Shown: positions 8,356-16,304, counted from the first letter of the stretch. The stretch: DNA of 29,637 nucleotides from CALUTH01 sp964452495 (GCA_964452495.1 CAYVMC010000028.1:1-29637); one strand, 5' to 3'. Notes: generated from the letters alone by a model not told the origin. Translations and numbers: made by a program.

Positions 8356-9851
8356 TGAATATCAATGTACAACCTAAATTAACTACCCCTAAAACGTATA
8401 ATTTAAAAAACAATTACAACAATAAATATTTTGACAGCAATAATTATGAAGAACCATTATATCTTCAAAAAATGCCGGCATCACCGACTTTTAAAGGCTC
8501 ACAAAATAACAATGTAAAAGTATACGATAAATTTATAGAAGGAATAGCAAAAAACTATTACGGGAAATTAATGCAGTCCGGATTTATAAAATGGTTCGGT
8601 AAAAAGACTGAAAAATTGAATGTTGTTAATCTATGTTCAGCAGTTAACTCACTTATCATTTCAACAATGTATGTAGTTATGACCTTGCAGAATGATAATC
8701 TGAATCATGAGCGCAGGAATACACTTGCTCTTAATGACGCAATGACTTACGTTGCTTCAACTGTTCTTGCTTATCTGGTTGATAACAAACTTACAAAACA
8801 ATGGGATAAAGTTACTCATAATTATGCTGCAACTCAATTGGAAATGACTCCTGAAGAATTGACTAAACAAATTGAAGAAGCAAATGAGAAATTATTCTTG
8901 AAGCAAATAAGAGTAAATGAAATCAAAAAAGCAAATGAAAAGTTGCCTGCTGATGTTAAAGTGCCAGTAAAACAAGATATTGATATTTTGATACAAAATG
9001 CAGATATGTCTCTTGATGAAACAGCAAAAAATACTTTAAAAAATAATGTCAATAATGCAATTACAAAAGCAAATAGCAGGCTTTCTAAAAACAGACAAAT
9101 TGCATTGTTAGATGATAAAGATTTAAAGAAAATTGTTGATAAATCTTATGATGTATTGAACTTTACTGAAAATCAAAAAGACTATAAAGGACTTTATGAT
9201 GAAGTTAAAGCAATTCTTTCGAAATTAAATGAAAAATTGGGCGACAAAAAAATTCCTATGACCGAAGATATTGAAAAAGCTATCCAAAAAGCAAATACAA
9301 TACTTTCAAGTGATGCTCAAATTCCAACAATTGAGAAGATTAAAAATACTTTAATGAAAACAAATGAATTGCTGCCTAATTCTAGCAAAATAACTCCGGA
9401 AAAACTAATCGCAAATGCTGAAGATTATACAAGAGACGTTATAAAAACCAGAGAACTAAACTTCAAAATTAAAGGCATGGGCATTGTAAAATCTCTGTTC
9501 ATCTTCGGTATGATTTATAGATATGTTGTTCCTGTATTAATTATGAAACCTGCAAATAAACTCGGTGCAAAATATAACAAAAGGAATAGAATGCGTATAG
9601 AAGAACAAAACAAACGAATAGAAATGCTTAAAGAGTTTGAAGCAAAAGAAGCTGCAATAAAAGAACTTGAAGCAAAATTTAAAAACTTGAGTGAAGGTTC
9701 TTCACCTGCAGCAGAAGCTTCATCAAAATATCTTAAACTTGAACCAAAATCTAAAAACTTGAGCGAAGATTCTTCACCTACAGCAGAAGCTCCATCAAAA
9801 TATCTTAAACTTGAACCATACAGTTCAAATGAATTAGCGAATGCATCATAA
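8355..9851 (+). CDS. Lineage-specific membrane protein with helical insert
   Basis: No family recognised. 498 aa: a low-complexity Asn/Tyr-rich N-terminus, the motif SPTFKGSQ (about residues 44-51), and two hydrophobic segments (LCSAVNSLIISTMYVVM and AMTYVASTVLAYLV). A long charged helical region (about 155-365) follows, built from loosely repeated units containing ANEKLP, KANSRLS, LNEKLGD, KANTILS and TNELLPN. Then come a further hydrophobic segment (IVKSLFIFGMIYRYVVPVLIM), a basic coiled-coil stretch, and two near-identical 24-residue repeats at the C-terminus. A strong GGAGG site precedes the start, which overlaps the stop of the upstream gene. A strong terminator follows. The charged helical region between membrane segments looks like a scaffold or binding domain; that is inference. 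Confidence 0.75.
   Translation: MNINVQPKLTTPKTYNLKNNYNNKYFDSNNYEEPLYLQKMPASPTFKGSQNNNVKVYDKFIEGIAKNYYGKLMQSGFIKWFGKKTEKLNVVNLCSAVNSLIISTMYVVMTLQNDNLNHERRNTLALNDAMTYVASTVLAYLVDNKLTKQWDKVTHNYAATQLEMTPEELTKQIEEANEKLFLKQIRVNEIKKANEKLPADVKVPVKQDIDILIQNADMSLDETAKNTLKNNVNNAITKANSRLSKNRQIALLDDKDLKKIVDKSYDVLNFTENQKDYKGLYDEVKAILSKLNEKLGDKKIPMTEDIEKAIQKANTILSSDAQIPTIEKIKNTLMKTNELLPNSSKITPEKLIANAEDYTRDVIKTRELNFKIKGMGIVKSLFIFGMIYRYVVPVLIMKPANKLGAKYNKRNRMRIEEQNKRIEMLKEFEAKEAAIKELEAKFKNLSEGSSPAAEASSKYLKLEPKSKNLSEDSSPTAEAPSKYLKLEPYSSNELANAS
9681..9824 (+). repeat. Two tandem 72-base coding repeats
   Basis: Units 9681-9752 and 9753-9824 encode KNLSE(G/D)SSP(A/T)AEA(S/P)SKYLKLEP with few base changes between copies. 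They are in frame (24 aa each), so copy-number change would lengthen or shorten the tail without frameshift. Confidence 0.9.
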
Positions 9852-9892
9852 TAAATATATATCTTAGACAAAGACAATTAGACAACAATATT

Positions 9893-9919
9893 GGAGAAAC
9901 AAACGTTTCTCCTTTTTTT
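9893..9919 (+). terminator. Intrinsic terminator of the membrane-protein pair
   Basis: GGAGAAAC (9893-9900), loop AAAC, GTTTCTCC (9905-9912), then seven T. An 8-bp perfect stem 41 bases after the stop codon. Confidence 0.95.
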
Positions 9920-9943
9920 ATATATTTAATCTTTATTATACAA

Positions 9944-10591
9944 TTAGCTTAATAATGACAGTTGTTTGCTCTCATTTAGTATGTTTTTAAGAAAAGACCT
10001 GCGATGATATTTAGTTACACCAAATTTTTTTATTGCTTCAATATGCTGGCTGGTTAAATATCCTGCATTTTGCCGCCAATTATATTGCGGATATTCCATA
10101 TCAAGTTTTTCCATATACCAATCCCGTTCTACTTTTGCCAGAATACTTGCAGCGGCAATTGAAGCAGATGTCGCATCTCCTTTGATAATGTACTTTTGCG
10201 GATAATCATAATTTTTTATCAGTTTATTTCCATCAACAAGGGTTAGTGTTTTTACTTCGTTAAAATGAGTTATAACATTTTCACAGGCATGTTTCATTGC
10301 TTTTAAGGAAGAGTTTAAAATATTGAATTTTTCTATTTCACCAACTTCTACACAAACAACAGAATTAATCGTATTCTGTTTAATAATCCGGTAGAGTTCC
10401 TCTCTGTTTTTTTTTGAAAGTTTTTTAGAATCATTTAATTTACACAGCTCTTGTTCAAGGTTTGCATCTGTATCTGTAAAAGCTACGGCCGCTGCAAAAA
10501 CACCACCAGATGCTGGTCCCCTTCCGGCTTCATCCGTTCCGATTATCTGTATATTAAATCCTTTATCAAATTCAAATAATTCACACCCCAT
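9944..10591 (-). CDS. rnhB: Ribonuclease HII
   Basis: RNase HII cuts the RNA strand of RNA/DNA hybrids and nicks at single ribonucleotides in DNA, starting ribonucleotide excision repair. Seen: the DEAGRG motif (Asp20, Glu21), NDSKKLSKKNREELY, VDG (Asp120), KGDATSASIAAASILAKVERD (Asp139) and the C-terminal GVTKYHRRSF. The four catalytic acids are present and the 215-aa length is normal. The usual DEAGRGPLAGPV appears here as DEAGRGPASGGV, a mild divergence next to the active site. AAGGG lies 8 bases before the ATG. It is the last gene of the minus-strand envelope operon, 48 bases after the aldolase gene. Confidence 0.95.
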   Translation of the reverse strand: MGCELFEFDKGFNIQIIGTDEAGRGPASGGVFAAAVAFTDTDANLEQELCKLNDSKKLSKKNREELYRIIKQNTINSVVCVEVGEIEKFNILNSSLKAMKHACENVITHFNEVKTLTLVDGNKLIKNYDYPQKYIIKGDATSASIAAASILAKVERDWYMEKLDMEYPQYNWRQNAGYLTSQHIEAIKKFGVTKYHRRSFLKNILNESKQLSLLS

Positions 10592-10639
10592 AACTTTAGC
10601 CCTTATATTTTAGCTTTTAGAAAATACTTAAAACAGGAT

Positions 10640-11284
10640 TTATTCTTTTACACTAAACGGTTCTCTTAGTGCAAGAACCGCATCCGCCTGTTCTTTTGTT
10701 AGAGGTTTTGCTCCACCTATCAGGTTAGTAAATAGAACTGTCTGTGCGTAAGCCTCTGCAAGTTCAAGCTTCAGGTAGGCATCTTCAATAGCAGAACTTC
10801 CGATAATAAATCCATGATTAGCCATTAATACCGCATCATACTTATCAAAAAATCTTGCAGTACTGTCAACAAGTTCTCTTGATGACGGCATAGCGTATTC
10901 AGCAAGAGGAATTGCTCCGAAGTAGAATACATTTTCTGCCATGACAGGTTCTTCAAGGGATTTTCCCGCAGAAGCAAATGTACTTAGATAAGGAGGATGG
11001 ACATGGAGTACAAAATTTATATCCGGACGTATTTTATAAAACTCTATATGCAAGAGTTTTTCAGAGGAAGGTTTTTTCCCTTCTTCCAGAGACTTACCGT
11101 TAAAATCCATATAAACAATTTGTTCTTTTTTTAAGTATCCGTTAGAAGAACCTGAAGTTGTAATAAGTATTCCATCTTTATAACGGCAGGAAATGTTGCC
11201 CGAATAACCCGGTGTAAAATTTTTTTCTCCCATTCTCTTGCCGTACGTTATTATTAACTCTTCCAGCTCTTCACGTAAGTCCAT
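10640..11284 (-). CDS. Class II aldolase/adducin-family protein, FucA-like
   Basis: A zinc-dependent class II aldolase-fold protein like L-fuculose-1-phosphate aldolase, which splits sugar phosphates to dihydroxyacetone phosphate and an aldehyde. Seen: phosphate-binding GYSGNIS and TTSGSS, the catalytic Glu75 in KPSSEKLLH, and zinc ligands His94 and His96 (LHVHPP) and His157 (ANHGF). All key residues are kept, so it should be active, but the family also covers ribulose-phosphate epimerases and methylthioribulose-phosphate dehydratases, so the substrate is open. Its ATG overlaps the stop of the LptD-like gene (TAATG on the minus strand), showing coupling to the envelope operon, an unusual partner for a sugar aldolase. 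Confidence 0.88.
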   Translation of the reverse strand: MDLREELEELIITYGKRMGEKNFTPGYSGNISCRYKDGILITTSGSSNGYLKKEQIVYMDFNGKSLEEGKKPSSEKLLHIEFYKIRPDINFVLHVHPPYLSTFASAGKSLEEPVMAENVFYFGAIPLAEYAMPSSRELVDSTARFFDKYDAVLMANHGFIIGSSAIEDAYLKLELAEAYAQTVLFTNLIGGAKPLTKEQADAVLALREPFSVKE

Positions 11285-13467
11285 TAAATTGTTATCTCCT
11301 CTACAATTGCATTTTTTAGCACCGGTGCTTTTTTAGGGCGACCTAGTATCGATTGAGGTTTTGGTGTATCATCCTTTTTTTTACCCAAATTATCAGGATT
11401 TTTAATTTCAAGCTTATCATAAGTTACTTCAGTTCCTTTAGGATCAATCCCGACATCAACAGTAAAATATACGTTTTCCCGAACAAAGTCATAACCGACA
11501 TTCAACCTTAAATCATCAGGACCGACAGAAACATAAAATGCACATTCCTGGAACAACTTGTTTGTATAAGTATCATTAGATAATGTTATCGAACCAAGCC
11601 ATGAAAGAGCAAGCATTTTATTTAGCTTAATAGTTTCCCTGATATAAGCGTTTGATGTCCCATACCTGTATGCATCATATACAGGCATTGGAGTATCATC
11701 CTGAAATGCTGATTGGAAATAACCTATATCTTGCATCCAGCGTTTATACTGTGAATGCAGACGTGGTCCAATACGGGCTACAACTTGTGTATCACCGGTA
11801 CCATACAATGCAGATGACAGTTGCCCAACTAAGCTTAATCTGAGCCACGTCAAATCCTCTTTGTTTTTCCTATCCCACAACGTCTGGTCTACTTCAGCCA
11901 TATATTTAAATCTTGTAGTTTCTTTTCCTGTTCCGTTAAGTTCACGATAGTAACGGTCTTCTTCAATATCTTTATACCAACCGCCGGATACCCTGTGTCT
12001 AAATCTCAAATCACGTTCATCACCAAAAAATCCTTTATTCTCATAACTTTTATCGTAAACAAGACTAATACCGTATTTAGGTCTGGCACGTCCTAAAAAC
12101 CACTCATCTATATAATCATTTGTTGCATATTCAATTCTTAAATTATCATCCAATTCTTGAATACCACGTCCGATAAACTTATCCCGCTGGGAACCATATA
12201 ACAGATAAGTCTCATTAGTTCCGCTATTAAAACGCAGCAATCCGCCAAATCCTATTTCGTCTTTATAACTTACAAAAGGAACAGCTTTAAGTGCAGCTCC
12301 TTTAGGGAGCTTAAACACGACCCCCGGTCCTAAATAAACACCGGCATCACGCTTAGAACCTATTTCTATAAAATCACCTTCTGCATAATCATGATTTTTA
12401 TTTGTATAAAATTTTGTTCTGGGCAGGGTTAAAATCTTCTTCCCGTCTTTATAAATTGATGCTTTTTGAACCAGAAAAGTATCGTGTTCTTTCTCACTGT
12501 TAATAACCATTTTAGTTACTTTTACTTTGTATCTGCCTTCTTCTAAATCATCACTCAGCATATCTTCTTTTTTAGTCATCATCTGTTCCATTCTCGGACC
12601 TCGTTTTCCTGAACGGAAAAAGAATGGTGAACTTTTTTTGAATAAAATAGAACCATCTGTTTGTGTAATAACATTCTCGTGCAAGTTTGCTTCTTTGGCA
12701 TTTATTTCCATCTGGTTAAAAGTACTTATCGGACGGTCAAGAAGTGCATTTTCTTCGTTAAGGTCAATGAAAATATAATCACCGACTACTTCCATACCGC
12801 CTTTTTTTATTAAAACTTTGTTGTTTGCAGTAATGGTGTTTGCTACTTTATCAAAAATAACATCGTCAGCATATAATGCCACCCCCTGACTTGGTATAAT
12901 AATTTCTACATTTCCGTGAGCTGTAACTATAGCATTTTCATTATCATAATCCATGATTTCACAATTCATAATCACACGGTCATGCGGAGCATCTGTATTA
13001 TCTTTTTGAATTGTTATCTTTTTTTCCTGCTCCTGATTTTGGATTTTATCAGAAACTTCTACTTCGCTTTTATCCTTTTTATTTTTTTTAAACCTTTTTT
13101 TTCTTTCTTTTTTCTTTGACAAATTATCATCCTGAGAGTCATCATTTATTAATGCCTCAGGATTATCTAAAAGTACCGCATCTAAAACGGTTTCAGGATC
13201 CAAAAACTGATTTGGAGACTGTTCACCAAAGAACTTCTTATAACGTTCCTGATACTTCAAGCGTATTTTTTTCAGAGGCGGTATTGTACCTGTTTCTTTT
13301 TTGGAAGATATTGAAGGCTCATCTGACTGTTCAACACTTTTAAGCGGCGGTCCGATTATACTATCTCCCGTATAATCAGCCGGAGATGTTAAGCCCCATA
13401 ATGCAGCGGAAGCAAAATTTGCGCTTAAGAAAAAAGATATTAAAAGTATTTTATATTTGATATTCAA
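11284..13467 (-). CDS. LptD/OstA-like outer-membrane LPS assembly protein
   Basis: Probable LptD-type protein, the outer-membrane beta-barrel that places lipopolysaccharide in the outer leaflet. Seen: a signal peptide (about residues 1-21, ending SANFASA), a basic Lys-rich linker near 115-150, and an OstA/LptA-like beta-jellyroll region (about 165-265: AHGNVEIIIPSQGVALYADD, ANNKVLIKKGGMEVVGD). A long region follows with alternating aromatic/charged strands typical of a barrel (for example RFRHRVSGGWYKDIEEDRYY and LWDRKNKEDLTWLRLSLVG). 727 aa is a little short for LptD. The C-terminus continues past the last predicted strand with a Pro/Lys tail rather than ending in an aromatic residue. It follows the M23 peptidase by 2 bases. 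It is the clearest sign of a diderm envelope here. Confidence 0.82.
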   Translation of the reverse strand: MNIKYKILLISFFLSANFASAALWGLTSPADYTGDSIIGPPLKSVEQSDEPSISSKKETGTIPPLKKIRLKYQERYKKFFGEQSPNQFLDPETVLDAVLLDNPEALINDDSQDDNLSKKKERKKRFKKNKKDKSEVEVSDKIQNQEQEKKITIQKDNTDAPHDRVIMNCEIMDYDNENAIVTAHGNVEIIIPSQGVALYADDVIFDKVANTITANNKVLIKKGGMEVVGDYIFIDLNEENALLDRPISTFNQMEINAKEANLHENVITQTDGSILFKKSSPFFFRSGKRGPRMEQMMTKKEDMLSDDLEEGRYKVKVTKMVINSEKEHDTFLVQKASIYKDGKKILTLPRTKFYTNKNHDYAEGDFIEIGSKRDAGVYLGPGVVFKLPKGAALKAVPFVSYKDEIGFGGLLRFNSGTNETYLLYGSQRDKFIGRGIQELDDNLRIEYATNDYIDEWFLGRARPKYGISLVYDKSYENKGFFGDERDLRFRHRVSGGWYKDIEEDRYYRELNGTGKETTRFKYMAEVDQTLWDRKNKEDLTWLRLSLVGQLSSALYGTGDTQVVARIGPRLHSQYKRWMQDIGYFQSAFQDDTPMPVYDAYRYGTSNAYIRETIKLNKMLALSWLGSITLSNDTYTNKLFQECAFYVSVGPDDLRLNVGYDFVRENVYFTVDVGIDPKGTEVTYDKLEIKNPDNLGKKKDDTPKPQSILGRPKKAPVLKNAIVEEITI

Positions 13468-13469
13468 TA

Positions 13470-14582
13470 TTACTGTCCTATATAATTTACCGGATTATTA
13501 GGCTGCCCGTTTACACGGACTTCAAAGTGGCAATGAGGTCCGGTACTATAACCGGTTGTTCCTTCTAACCCTATAACTTGTCCCTTCGTTACATACTGTC
13601 CGTTGCTTACTTTAATTGTATTCATGTGGGCATATAATGTAGTCATAGGCTTTCCGTTAACAACTCCGTGTTCGAGTATAACAACCTTTCCATATCCGCC
13701 ATACCAACCGGAATATATAACCTTACCGGCATTAGAAGCCCTTATCGCACCCAAATTAGGACCACCTATATCAATACCTGAATGGAAAGAAGTACTTTTA
13801 AAAATAGGGTGAACACGTGTTCCAAAAGGTGATGTTATAGGTCCGCTAATCGGCTTTATAAATCCTGATGCCACTTTTACATCAGAACTTCCAGCCCTGT
13901 TAATATAAGAACCAATACTTGCAGATTGTCTGGCAAGATCTCTTTCTGTTTTTTCGTAATACGCTCTGTCAGTTCTAAGCTTATTAATCATTGTTTCATT
14001 TCTGTATATTGCACTCTGAATATAAACCTGCTGGCTTTCAGCTATACGTTTTTGCTGTTCCAAATTGCGTTTGCGCAATTCAATAGTGGTCTTTAAAACT
14101 GCAATTTCGTGAGCTTTCTTTTTGGCTGCATCCATTTGATCAAAATCTTTTTTAAGGATGATTTTTTGGAAATATAACCTGTCAACCAGAATATTAATAT
14201 TACCTGCATTAAGAAGTAATTCACATATTGCTCTACGCTTAACTTTATAAATATTTCTCACATGTGCTTGAAGGGTCTCATTAAGTTCTTTATATTCATT
14301 CATTGCTTTAAAAAGCTTAACTTCCATATCGGCAAGTTCATTCTGGGTAGTTACAAGCTGAGCTTTGGAATAGGCTAAAGAATTTTTTGCATTTTCAAGT
14401 TTCTGCTGATTTTTATAAAGCCTGTTTGTTTCAACATTTTCGAGCCATTTTAACTTTTGTATTTTTTCCTTTGTCTGCTGGTGTTTTTGTGCAATATCCT
14501 GCTCTGCCAAAACAGAGAATTGTACTCCGCTGGCTAACCATATCAAGGCAGTTAATACAAGAAACAACCAGATTTTTTTCAT
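13470..14582 (-). CDS. Periplasmic M23 peptidase, EnvC/NlpD-like, with coiled coil
   Basis: A secreted murein endopeptidase or amidase activator. Seen: a signal peptide (about 1-26, ending SVLA), a long coiled coil (about 30-215) as in EnvC, and a LytM/M23 domain with HSGIDI (zinc His and Asp), LYAHM and GPHCHFEV (HxH). All zinc ligands and the catalytic His are present, so it may cut peptidoglycan cross-bridges itself, unlike E. coli EnvC, whose LytM domain is degenerate. It sits 2 bases before the LptD-like gene and 3 bases after a 36-aa membrane peptide gene, so wall cutting and outer-membrane assembly are co-expressed. It is translated from the ATG at 14582, coupled to the upstream stop. 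Confidence 0.92.
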   Translation of the reverse strand: MKKIWLFLVLTALIWLASGVQFSVLAEQDIAQKHQQTKEKIQKLKWLENVETNRLYKNQQKLENAKNSLAYSKAQLVTTQNELADMEVKLFKAMNEYKELNETLQAHVRNIYKVKRRAICELLLNAGNINILVDRLYFQKIILKKDFDQMDAAKKKAHEIAVLKTTIELRKRNLEQQKRIAESQQVYIQSAIYRNETMINKLRTDRAYYEKTERDLARQSASIGSYINRAGSSDVKVASGFIKPISGPITSPFGTRVHPIFKSTSFHSGIDIGGPNLGAIRASNAGKVIYSGWYGGYGKVVILEHGVVNGKPMTTLYAHMNTIKVSNGQYVTKGQVIGLEGTTGYSTGPHCHFEVRVNGQPNNPVNYIGQ

Positions 14583-14585
14583 TAA

Positions 14586-14696
14586 TTATCGTCCCATGCT
14601 AAAAAGCATTAAAATACCAACACCAAAAGTCCAGAGTAAAAACGATATTATAATAATCCCGATAATAATCTTCTTATTTTTTCTAAAGAATTCCAT
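14586..14696 (-). CDS. 36-aa single-span membrane peptide heading the envelope operon
   Basis: A short gene read from the minus strand: start MEFFRKNKK, then a hydrophobic span rich in Ile/Phe/Leu (about residues 10-33), ending in SMGR. The basic N-terminus predicts N-in orientation. AGGTGG lies just before the ATG (GAGGTGGGCAT), a better ribosome site than most in the window. The stop is followed by the M23 start after 3 bases, so the peptide gene leads the operon and is likely coupled to it. From memory, the sequence resembles the N-terminal anchor of SurA/PpiD-type periplasmic chaperones, here without a chaperone domain. Function unknown. Confidence 0.7.
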   Translation of the reverse strand: MEFFRKNKKIIIGIIIISFLLWTFGVGILMLFSMGR

Positions 14697-15052
14697 ATGC
14701 CCACCTCATTATTAATTTATACTACTACAAATGGGTAATGAATGCAAACAGCTTAAACACACCGCAAGCATACCAAGCAACATCTTTATTTTTATTTAAT
14801 TCTGAAAATATTATGGATATAAAACAATCTTTTCAGAATAAATGCCTTACAAAATATGTAAGGCATTCAAAATGTATGAAGTTTTAAAACTTAAGAACAA
14901 AATATTATAAGTATAATTATTTTATCCTGTTATATGCCGGTGTATCTTAAAGGCAATTGTGTGTTTAAATAATTAAATATTTTGGACTAAAGGTATAACC
15001 ACCTATTTAAACAATCACCATTTTTATATTCACCGACTAATTTATTTTATGC
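14697..15052. other. Gene-free stretch between two minus-strand genes
   Basis: AT-rich. It contains one clear hairpin (14841-14867, listed separately), which would end the upstream repeat-protein transcript. It should also hold the promoter of the envelope operon, but I could not pick a convincing -35/-10 pair. No other open frame of note. Confidence 0.6.
14841..14867 (-). terminator. Hairpin terminator of the repeat-protein gene
   Basis: A perfect 10-bp stem AATGCCTTAC/GTAAGGCATT with a 7-base loop. It lies 186 bases past the stop at 15053, with only a short T-rich run (TTTATT) after it on the minus strand, so termination may be partial. Confidence 0.6.
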
Positions 15053-15730
15053 TTACTCATTTTGTGAAGCATCAGAGCTATCATCTTGTTGTGGTTTTAT
15101 ATGGTTTCCATTTTCATCTTTCGGCAGTTCTGGTGGAGTACCGTCAGATGATGCTTGAGTGTCCTGACCGAATGCTCCTTGCGGCGGGGTCATAGTGTTT
15201 CCATTTTCATCCTTTGGCGGTTCCGGCGGAGTGCCGTCAGATGATGCTTGAGCGCCTTGTCCGAATTTTCCTTGCGGCGGAGTTATATAATTTCCATTTT
15301 CATCTTTTGGCGGTTCCGGTGGAGTGCCGTTAGACGATGCTTGAGGCCGCTGACCGAATGCTCCTTGCGGCGGAGTCATATAATTTCCGTTTTCATCCTT
15401 TGGCGGCTCCGGTGGAGTGCCGTTAGACGATGCTTGAGCACCTTGTCCAAATTTTCCTTGCGGCGGTCTCATATAGTTTCCATTTTTATCTTTTGGTGGT
15501 TCCGGTGGAGTTCCTTTAGAGAAACCTTTAGCACCTTGTCCGAATTTTCCTTGCGGCGGTCTCATATAATTTCCGTTTTTATCTTTTGGTGGCTCCGGAC
15601 GATTAGCATTAGAGTATTGGGGTGATGCTGTAGTATCACTTTGAACCGTTGTACCATCAGCAGCATAAGCAAACGAAAGCGAAGCTGTCATAACTGCTAT
15701 TGTAGCAAAAAATAAGGCATATTTTTTCAT
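15053..15730 (-). CDS. Secreted Pro-rich protein of 31-residue repeats
   Basis: No family recognised. 225 aa: a signal peptide (about 1-23, ending SFAYA), a short Thr/Ser spacer, then five full 31-residue repeats and a sixth cut short, each built as PEPPKD(K/E)NGNYMxPPQG(K/A)FGQxxQASSxGTP. The product should be exported and extended (polyproline-like), perhaps a wall- or surface-associated spacer. The DxNGN core looks like the start of a calcium-binding loop but lacks the rest of one. GGAGGAG precedes the ATG at a good distance. It is a single-gene unit with a terminator at 14841-14867. Confidence 0.85.
   Translation of the reverse strand: MKKYALFFATIAVMTASLSFAYAADGTTVQSDTTASPQYSNANRPEPPKDKNGNYMRPPQGKFGQGAKGFSKGTPPEPPKDKNGNYMRPPQGKFGQGAQASSNGTPPEPPKDENGNYMTPPQGAFGQRPQASSNGTPPEPPKDENGNYITPPQGKFGQGAQASSDGTPPEPPKDENGNTMTPPQGAFGQDTQASSDGTPPELPKDENGNHIKPQQDDSSDASQNE
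15095..15598 (-). repeat. 93-base tandem repeats with two-unit higher order
   Basis: Five full copies plus one partial copy of a 93-base unit. Units 2 and 4 carry KFGQGAQASS while units 3 and 5 carry AFGQ(RP/DT)QASS, so copies alternate A-B-A-B. This suggests that a 186-base pair of units was duplicated as one block. Confidence 0.9.
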
Positions 15731-15852
15731 AATTACTCTCCTCCATATTTATATACAAGTTATAATTTAATTCATATCATATATCTATGTCATCATATAT
15801 CTATATTATTTCCTTTGTGAGAAAAATTTTAACCATATTATGATGTATTAAA

Positions 15853-16101
15853 TTATAATGTAGAATTTTTTAATAGCATCGAAAATACAAAGATAATATA
15901 ATAAACTGCATCTATACCAGCGGAAGGTTTAATCAAAACATATACTTTATCTGTCAAATCCTTTGTAAGTTCACTGTTAGTAATACTAGCTAAAACAGAG
16001 TCCCATATAGAATGCTCTAAAAAGTTAAATGTCGATAGCGGGACTTGTCTTGACCTGTTCGCAATAAACGTGTCTACGGATTTTGCTTCAAAGAATTCCA
16101 T
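15853..16101 (-). CDS. Doubtful 82-aa open frame downstream of tRNA-Leu
   Basis: An open frame starting MEFFEAKSVDTF with a hydrophobic segment near the end (VYYIIFVFSMLL). GGAGG lies 15 bases before the ATG, too far for a normal start. The first 20 or so codons fall inside the palindromic element 16038-16150 and include the tRNA-like repeat, so the frame may simply be open by chance across a structured sequence. No family recognised. Confidence 0.25.
   Translation of the reverse strand: MEFFEAKSVDTFIANRSRQVPLSTFNFLEHSIWDSVLASITNSELTKDLTDKVYVLIKPSAGIDAVYYIIFVFSMLLKNSTL
16031..16047 (-). repeat. Near-copy of the tRNA-Leu 3' end (att-like)
   Basis: GTCGATAGCGGGACTTG (plus strand) matches the tRNA-Leu 3' part GTCGATGGCGGGACTTG (16224-16240) at 16 of 17 bases, in the same orientation, 176 bases past the end of that copy. 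It spans the T-arm and acceptor stem. Duplicated tRNA 3' ends are the usual mark of tRNA-targeted integration, so this could be the distal attachment site of a lost or miniature element. Confidence 0.55.
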
Positions 16102-16150
16102 TCATTTTGCAAAAGTCCTCCGCACTCTGCTCACAGGTCGCTAATCCCGC
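16038..16150. repeat. 113-base nested palindrome
   Basis: Three nested pairs: GCGGGA (16038-16043) with TCCCGC (16145-16150); GACCTGT (16052-16058) with ACAGGTC (16133-16139); and CGGATTTTGC (16077-16086) with GCAAAA plus TCCG (16109-16122). It is more GC-rich than its surroundings. It could fold as one long imperfect hairpin on either strand. Its outer arm is shared with the tRNA-like repeat. Confidence 0.65.
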
Positions 16151-16184
16151 ATATAAGGATTTAAGCCTTCACTATTTCAATAAT

Positions 16185-16218
16185 AAAAGAGATGATAACT
16201 CTTGTTATCATCTCTTTT
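16185..16218 (-). terminator. Terminator of tRNA-Leu
   Basis: A perfect 15-bp stem AAAAGAGATGATAAC / GTTATCATCTCTTTT with a 4-base loop, starting 1 base after the CCA end of the tRNA on the minus strand and ending in TTTT-ATTATT. The stem is unusually long and perfect. Confidence 0.9.
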
Positions 16219-16219
16219 A

Positions 16220-16304
16220 TGGTGTCGATGGCGGGACTTGAACCCGCAAGGATTTCTCCACACGCCCCTCAAACGTGCGCGTATACCGATTCCGCCACAT
16301 CGAC
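16220..16304 (-). tRNA. tRNA-Leu(GAG), CCA encoded
   Basis: Read on the minus strand: acceptor GTCGATG pairs with CATCGAC before A-CCA, the D-arm contains GCGGAATCGGTATACGC, the anticodon stem is CACGT/GCGTG around loop TTGAGGG (anticodon GAG), a long variable arm follows (GGA-GAAA-TCC), then T-arm GCGGG-TTCAAGT-CCCGC. It is 85 bases with the long variable arm expected of a class II tRNA. Confidence 0.95.

Noticed and set aside
9515..9877. 120-aa frame antisense to the second membrane protein, with its own repeats
   Set aside because: Mirrors the sense repeats and runs into the sense gene's 3' end; no independent evidence.
15248..15625. 125-aa Arg/Ser/Ile-rich frame antisense to the repeat protein
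   Set aside because: It is repetitive only because the sense gene is repetitive; no signal for translation.
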